From Salinarimonas sp051117315 (GTDB lineage Bacteria > Pseudomonadota > Alphaproteobacteria > Rhizobiales > Beijerinckiaceae), in contig JBNPEA010000170.1 of assembly GCA_051117315.1 (NCBI GenBank), positions 1 to 18,810 of the forward strand: a stretch of DNA of 18,810 nucleotides, read 5' to 3'. Under the pieces are notes generated by a model, which saw only the letters and a program-made list of their open reading frames with translations, ran no database searches and had not been told where the DNA came from. Both the position numbers and the translations under genes were made by a program. Below, in pieces: positions 14,984 through 18,810 of this stretch (positions within the stretch are counted from its first letter, which is position 1; every line of letters begins with the position of its first letter).

Positions 14984-15502
14984 TCAAGCCGCTTCCTCGG
15001 ACTTGGCATAGGCCCCGAAGACGCGCGCCAGCTTGGCGGCGGGCGCGGTCGAGAGCTGGGCGATCTTGGTGGCCGGGGCCTGGATCAGGCCGATCAGCGT
15101 ACCGCGCAGCTCGTCGAGCGACGGCAGCGAGGCGAGCGCCTTCACTCCGTCCGGGTTCAGGGCCGTGGCGCCCATCGCTCCGCCCAGGATGACCAGCTTG
15201 TCGTTGGCCTTGGCGAAGTCGATGGCCGCCTTCGGGGCCGCGACGGGATCGTCGGAATACGCGAGCAGGGTCGGGCCCTGCAGCAGTCCCGAGATCGACG
15301 CGACCTCCGTGCCTTCGAGAGCGATCTTGGCGATGCGGTTCTTCGTGACCTTCACGGTGGCGCCGGCCTGCTTCATCTGCATACGCAGCTTCTGCATGTC
15401 GGCGACCGAAAGGCCCGAATAGTGGGCCACGACGACGACGGACGTGCTGGTGAACACGTCGTTCAGCGTCCCGGCGAGCTCGCGCTTGGCTGCTCTGTCC
15501 AC
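14984..15502 (-). CDS. rplJ: Ribosomal protein uL10
   Basis: This 172-residue protein is the base of the ribosomal stalk. The N-terminal rRNA-binding domain includes VVVVAHYSGLSVADMQKLR and VTKNRIAKIAL, and the C-terminal helix (about 140-172) carries bL12 dimers. The start is GTG (GTG GAC AGA GCA), with GGAGAGA 6-7 bases upstream and no better ATG. L10-L12 is known to repress its own mRNA by binding the leader, and a structured leader is present upstream here. It is the first gene of the L10-L12-rpoBC part of the cluster. Confidence 0.96.
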   Translation of the reverse strand: MDRAAKRELAGTLNDVFTSTSVVVVAHYSGLSVADMQKLRMQMKQAGATVKVTKNRIAKIALEGTEVASISGLLQGPTLLAYSDDPVAAPKAAIDFAKANDKLVILGGAMGATALNPDGVKALASLPSLDELRGTLIGLIQAPATKIAQLSTAPAAKLARVFGAYAKSEEAA

Positions 15503-15554
15503 TGGGCTCTCTCCGGTTGGCCGGAACCCTCGCGGGCCCGGCCGGTTGCGAATA

Positions 15555-15594
15555 GCCGCCCATCGTCTCCGGCTCGCCGGTGCCGATGGTCGGC
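15555..15594 (-). promoter_or_regulatory. Candidate L10-binding leader structure of rplJ
   Basis: The RNA can form nested stems: GCCG (15555-15558) with CGGC (15591-15594), CCATCG (15560-15565) with CGATGG (15584-15589), and an inner CCGG/CCGG tetraloop hairpin (15569-15580). Its place, 50-90 bases before rplJ, fits the known L10 autoregulatory leader. The match to that RNA family was not tested. Confidence 0.45.
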
Positions 15595-15941
15595 GCTCTG
15601 GCTAAGCCCTGCCCCCCGTCGGCGGAACGCCTGCGGGATCGATGGTTCGAACCTCATCACCGCGACGGCGGCCCTCGCGGGTCGGCGTCGCGGAAAATCC
15701 GGTCGTCCCCGTCTATGCCGGCGCTCGGGAACCCGAGCATCAAGCCCTTGCGGGCACCTGCAGTCTCGGACAGGACGGGCCGACGAGCTGTCCCCGCACC
15801 CCTGGGGGGCGGGTGGTGGCCGGCCGGCCGTCTTCCGCCCGGTCTCCCGGACGAAAACGCGCGACCCGGGCTCCGCTGGAAGCGGACCCCGAACGGTCTT
15901 TGGTGAACGCGGACCGCCTCCTTAACGCGTCGCGCGGCAGA

Positions 15942-15970
15942 TGCCAAGGGGGAATCTCGGCGGAAGTCAA
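15942..15970 (-). promoter_or_regulatory. Candidate promoter for rplJL-rpoBC
   Basis: TTGACT (15970-15965) is a near-consensus -35. At 17 bases the -10 position reads TTGGCA, which is weak. The location, 440 bases before rplJ and inside the long spacer, makes a promoter reasonable. Confidence 0.35.
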
Positions 15971-16074
15971 GCGGGTTTTTCCGGGAGCGCCGCACGCACC
16001 GCGCGCCGCCTCGCCTTCCAGCCCCGGACCTCCCGTCCGCGATTCCCCGCCGACGCCGGCCGGGCACGAGGCCC

Positions 16075-16097
16075 GGCCGGCGCGCGACGCGCCGGCC
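16075..16097 (-). terminator. Perfect 10-bp GC hairpin after rplA
   Basis: GGCCGGCGCG (16075-16084) pairs exactly with CGCGCCGGCC (16088-16097) across a 3-base loop, 19 bases past the rplA stop. No T tract follows on the minus strand. It may protect the rplKA mRNA 3' end or act as a weak terminator. Confidence 0.45.
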
Positions 16098-16115
16098 CGA
16101 ATCAGCCGGTGCGAA

Positions 16116-16125
<10 letters not shown>
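16098..16125. repeat. 14-bp tandem duplication covering the rplA stop codon
   Basis: CGAATCAGCCGGTG occurs twice in direct succession (16098-16111 and 16112-16125). The rplA TGA lies in the second copy (plus-strand numbering), so the duplication adds 14 bases of 3' untranslated sequence and leaves the protein unchanged. Confidence 0.85.
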
Positions 16126-16811
<686 letters not shown>

Positions 16812-16822
16812 ATCGTCCTCCC

Positions 16823-17254
16823 TCAGCCCACGACCTCGAGGCCCATCGATCGGGCCGAGCCCTCGATCATGGCGGCGGCCGCCTCGATCGAATCGCAATT
16901 GAGATCCGCCATCTTCTTCTCGGCGATCTCGCGAATCTGCTCGGCCGTGACCTTGCCGACGGTGCCGCCCTTGCCGGGGGTGGTGGCGCCCTTCTTGACG
17001 TCCGCCGCCCGCTTCAGCCAGAAGCTGACCGGAGGCTGCTTCATCTCGAAGGTGAAGGACCGGTCCTGATACGCGGTGATGATCACCGGGATCGGGGTGC
17101 CCTTCTCCATCTGCCCGGTCTTCGCGTTGAAGGCCTTGCAGAATTCCATGATGTTGAGGCCGCGCTGGCCGAGCGCGGGACCGATGGGCGGGGAGGGGTT
17201 GGCCGCCCCCGCCGGGACCTGGAGCTTGATGTAGCCCGTGATCTTCTTCGCCAT
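16823..17254 (-). CDS. rplK: Ribosomal protein uL11
   Basis: This is a 143-residue protein at the GTPase-associated centre, binding 23S rRNA. The N-terminal domain shows GYIKLQVPAGAANPSPPIGP and ALGQRGLNIMEFCKAFN, with the Pro-rich element that is the usual thiopeptide contact region. The C-terminal RNA-binding domain shows GGTVGKVTAEQIREIAEKK and AAAMIEGSARSMGLEVVG. Family length is normal. It precedes rplA by 11 bases, forming the rplKA unit, and lies 167 bases after nusG. Confidence 0.97.
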   Translation of the reverse strand: MAKKITGYIKLQVPAGAANPSPPIGPALGQRGLNIMEFCKAFNAKTGQMEKGTPIPVIITAYQDRSFTFEMKQPPVSFWLKRAADVKKGATTPGKGGTVGKVTAEQIREIAEKKMADLNCDSIEAAAAMIEGSARSMGLEVVG

Positions 17255-17273
17255 GAGACTGCGTCCGTAGCGT

Positions 17274-17300
17274 CCGCCGCCGGCTGCCGGCCGGAGGCGG
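17274..17300 (-). other. Hairpin in the nusG-rplK spacer
   Basis: CCGCC (17274-17278) pairs with GGCGG (17296-17300). After one mismatch, CCGGC (17280-17284) pairs with GCCGG (17290-17294), with a 5-base loop. It ends 19 bases before the rplK ATG, where it could affect translation or be part of an L1 control site. The role is inferred. Confidence 0.35.
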
Positions 17301-17421
17301 AGGGTTGCAGGGCGCGGTGCGGCCGGTCAGGGCCCGGATGGCGTCCGGGCAGGCCTCCCGCGCGTCTTTCACGCCGGCGCGCCGTGCGCGCCCGCGCGAT
17401 TCGTCCGGGTCGAGCGGTCGG

Positions 17422-17955
17422 TCAGACCTTCTCGACCTGGGCGTATTCCAGCTCCACCGGGGTGGCGCGGCCGAAGATCGACACGGCGACCTTGACCCGC
17501 GAGCGGCCCTCGTCGACTTCCTCGACGGTTCCGTTGAACGAGGCGAAGGGCCCGTCCGCGACGCGCACCGTCTCGCCGACCTCGAACGTCACGGTGGGCT
17601 TGGGGCGCTCGACGCCTTCGGCCACCTGGCCCTTGATCCGCTCGGCCTCGTGGTCGGGGATCGGCATGGGCTTGGCCTTGTCGGCGCCCAGGAAGCCCGT
17701 GACCTTGGGGGTGTTCTTGATGAGGTGGTAGACCTCGTCGGTCATCTCGCACTTCACCAGCACGTAGCCGGGGAAGAACTTGCGCTCCGCGTCGACCTTG
17801 CGGCCGCGGCGCACCTCGACGACCTTCTCGGTCGGCACCAGGACCTCCTCGAAGAGCTCCTCGAGCCCCCGCTGCTCGGCCTGGTCCTTGAGCGACTGCG
17901 CGACCTTGTTCTCGAAGTTCGAGTAGGCGTGCACGATGTACCAGCGCTTGGCCAT
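17422..17955 (-). CDS. nusG: Transcription termination/antitermination factor NusG
   Basis: This is a 177-residue protein. The NGN domain (about residues 1-112) starts MAKRWYIVHAYSNFENKVAQ and has VLVKCEMTDEVYHLIKNTPK, the surface that binds the RNA polymerase clamp. The KOW domain (about 122-177) contains VRVADGPFASFNGTVEEVD and contacts Rho or ribosomal protein S10. Length is typical. The ATG follows GGGGAGGGGAG closely and lies 14 bases after the secE stop, so the two are cotranscribed. It acts on the RNA polymerase encoded in the same window. Confidence 0.97.
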   Translation of the reverse strand: MAKRWYIVHAYSNFENKVAQSLKDQAEQRGLEELFEEVLVPTEKVVEVRRGRKVDAERKFFPGYVLVKCEMTDEVYHLIKNTPKVTGFLGADKAKPMPIPDHEAERIKGQVAEGVERPKPTVTFEVGETVRVADGPFASFNGTVEEVDEGRSRVKVAVSIFGRATPVELEYAQVEKV

Positions 17956-17969
17956 GGTCTCCCCTCCCC

Positions 17970-18173
17970 TCAGCCGCCGAGACCGAGCACGGCGCCGACG
18001 CCGAACCGCAGGATCTGGTCGACGACGAGGAAGAAGAGCGCCGCGAGCAGGACCATGACGAAGACCATGCCGGTCGTCACCATCGTCTCCTTGCGCGTCG
18101 GCCAGGTCACCTTGGACCCTTCCTGACGCACCTGCTGGAGGAACTCGAACGGTGTGGTCTTGCCCTTGGCCAT
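17970..18173 (-). CDS. secE: Preprotein translocase subunit SecE
   Basis: This is a 67-residue protein, the usual short single-span SecE of Alphaproteobacteria. An N-terminal amphipathic stretch (PFEFLQQVRQEGSKVTWPTRKE) contains the conserved KVTWPTR motif that lies across SecY. It is followed by one transmembrane helix (about 33-55, GMVFVMVLLAALFFLVVDQIL). It stabilises the SecYEG channel in the inner membrane. The ribosome site is weak (GATCGAG just before ATG). It is the first gene after tRNA-Trp, with a promoter-like element about 140 bases upstream. Confidence 0.96.
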   Translation of the reverse strand: MAKGKTTPFEFLQQVRQEGSKVTWPTRKETMVTTGMVFVMVLLAALFFLVVDQILRFGVGAVLGLGG

Positions 18174-18310
18174 CTCGATCGCTTCACGCCAAATCGCCCT
18201 GCCGCCGGCCGTCCGCTGGGAGCGTCCGTCGGCGCGAGGGCTGGAGAAACCTGTCGGCTACCGCGGTTCGGGTGCGGGGTCGCACCGCACCGCCCGGAAC
18301 CGGAAGCCGT

Positions 18311-18339
18311 GTAATAGAGGCGCGGCGTGTGGAAATCAA
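18311..18339 (-). promoter_or_regulatory. Promoter of secE-nusG
   Basis: On the minus strand TTGATT (18339-18334), an exact 17-base spacer and TATTAC (18316-18311) make a good sigma-70-type promoter. It lies between the tRNA terminator and secE. The 313-base tRNA-secE gap otherwise holds only the terminator and a tandem repeat. Confidence 0.6.
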
Positions 18340-18353
18340 GGACCGCCTGACGA

Positions 18354-18381
18354 GGATCGCCTGCGAAGGATCGCCTGCGAA
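18354..18381. repeat. 14-bp tandem duplication upstream of the secE promoter
   Basis: GGATCGCCTGCGAA occurs twice without interruption (18354-18367 and 18368-18381). On the minus strand it lies just upstream of the -35 element at 18339. Confidence 0.85.
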
Positions 18382-18420
18382 AACCGCGCGATGGGTGGAC
18401 TCCGCTTCGCCCCCCGCCGG

Positions 18421-18458
18421 AAACGAGAAGGCGCGGCGCTCGTCACCGAGCCCGCGCC
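18421..18458 (-). terminator. Likely terminator of tRNA-Trp
   Basis: On the minus strand GGCGCGG-GCTCG pairs with CGAGC-(G)-CCGCGCC, giving 12 pairs with one bulged base and a 4-base loop. It is followed by TTCTCGTTT. It starts 29 bases after the tRNA 3' end and would separate the tRNA from the secE transcript. Confidence 0.65.
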
Positions 18459-18486
18459 GCGAAGTGTAAGAGATTTCCCTGCCGCG

Positions 18487-18563
18487 TGGCAGGAGTGGAG
18501 GGACTCGAACCCCCAACCCCCGGTTTTGGAGACCGGTGCTCTGACCAGTTGAGCTACACTCCT
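18487..18563 (-). tRNA. tRNA-Trp (anticodon CCA)
   Basis: A full cloverleaf is seen on the minus strand. The acceptor stem is AGGAGTG/CACTCCT and the D arm contains TAGCTCAACTGGTCAGAGCA. The anticodon stem is CCGGT/ACCGG around the loop CTCCAAA, with anticodon CCA at 18529-18527. The T arm loop is GGTTCGAGTC, the discriminator base is G, and CCA is encoded. It reads UGG only. It sits between tuf and secE, the usual place in Proteobacteria. Confidence 0.95.
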
Positions 18564-18572
18564 ACGGCGAGA

Positions 18573-18591
18573 CCGAAAGCCCGTCTTTCGG
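18573..18591 (-). other. Small hairpin just upstream of tRNA-Trp
   Basis: CCGAAAG (18573-18579) pairs with CTTTCGG (18585-18591), with a 5-base loop. It is 9 bases before the mature tRNA 5' end and may be part of the precursor removed by RNase P. Confidence 0.35.
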
Positions 18592-18603
18592 GGGCGTTCG
18601 GCG

Positions 18604-18636
18604 CCGGGAGGCGATTGCTAGCGCATCGCCTCCCGG
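18604..18636. repeat. Perfect 12-bp inverted repeat with 9-base loop between tuf and tRNA-Trp
   Basis: CCGGGAGGCGAT (18604-18615) is the exact complement of ATCGCCTCCCGG (18625-18636). There is no T tract on either side. It could be a tuf 3'-end or processing hairpin. Its geometry equals the hairpin at 5094-5126, but the sequence differs. Confidence 0.55.
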
Positions 18637-18660
18637 AAGACAATTGGCTTCTTCGAGCCG

Positions 18661-18682
18661 CGCCGCGCTTTTTCGCGCGGCG
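18661..18682 (-). terminator. Candidate tuf 3' hairpin
   Basis: CGCCGCGC (18661-18668) pairs with GCGCGGCG (18675-18682), with a loop of six, 19 bases after the tuf stop. It lacks a following T run, so tuf may read on into the tRNA. Confidence 0.4.
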
Positions 18683-18701
18683 ACTCACGCTCTCTCGAGC
18701 C

Positions 18702-18810
<109 letters not shown>

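Larger units (their letters stand above)
15503..16115 (-). other. Long rplA-rplJ spacer with the rplJ leader
   Basis: This is 613 bases with no supported gene. Frames crossing it lack start sites and family signatures. Reading on the minus strand it holds the last copy of a 14-bp tandem repeat at the rplA 3' end, a 10-bp perfect hairpin (16075-16097), a TTGACT promoter-like element (15970-15965) and a folded leader (15555-15594) before rplJ. This suits separate transcription and L10-mediated control of rplJL-rpoBC. Confidence 0.55.

Noticed and set aside
18487..18563. The tRNA as a possible amber suppressor explaining the rpoC TAG
   Set aside because: The anticodon is plainly CCA (Trp, UGG). 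It would need a CCA to CUA change to read UAG.

Overview
The window is a high-GC stretch of what looks like an alphaproteobacterial chromosome, most likely Hyphomicrobiales. This is judged from the RpoB, RpoC, NusG and ribosomal protein sequences and from the gene order; the genus cannot be fixed from sequence alone. It splits into an accessory left third (1-5750) and a core right two thirds (5750-18810).

Right part, all on the minus strand and read from high to low coordinates: 3' end of tuf, tRNA-Trp(CCA), secE, nusG, rplK, rplA, rplJ, rplL, rpoB, rpoC. This is the classical secE-nusG / L11-L1 / L10-L12 / beta-beta' transcription and translation cluster. A promoter-like element precedes secE. 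Structured RNA leaders or hairpins sit before rplK and rplJ, between rplL and rpoB, and between rpoB and rpoC. A strong intrinsic terminator follows rpoC.

The most striking point is that rpoC is not one open frame. Codon 351, in the near-invariant Asp-Tyr-Ser-Gly-Arg motif, is TAG where Tyr (TAC/TAT) is expected, with no frame change. Codons 1-350 and 352-1389 on either side are full and well conserved. All 16 other genes whose ends are visible stop with TGA. The TAG is either a base-call or assembly error, a real nonsense mutation rescued by suppression, or amber recoding.

Left part: a small unknown gene whose 5' end appears frameshifted at a run of five C (92-96); a small exported protein; and a plus-strand three-gene set (968-4613) encoding two coiled-coil proteins around a single-pass membrane protein resembling DUF6384. 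Convergent to these, on the minus strand, are a helix-hairpin-helix DUF4332-like protein and an exported avidin-family biotin-binding protein of the rhizavidin (dimeric, disulfide) type, which lies just downstream of rpoC. The avidin gene and the three-gene set are the accessory items most worth following up.
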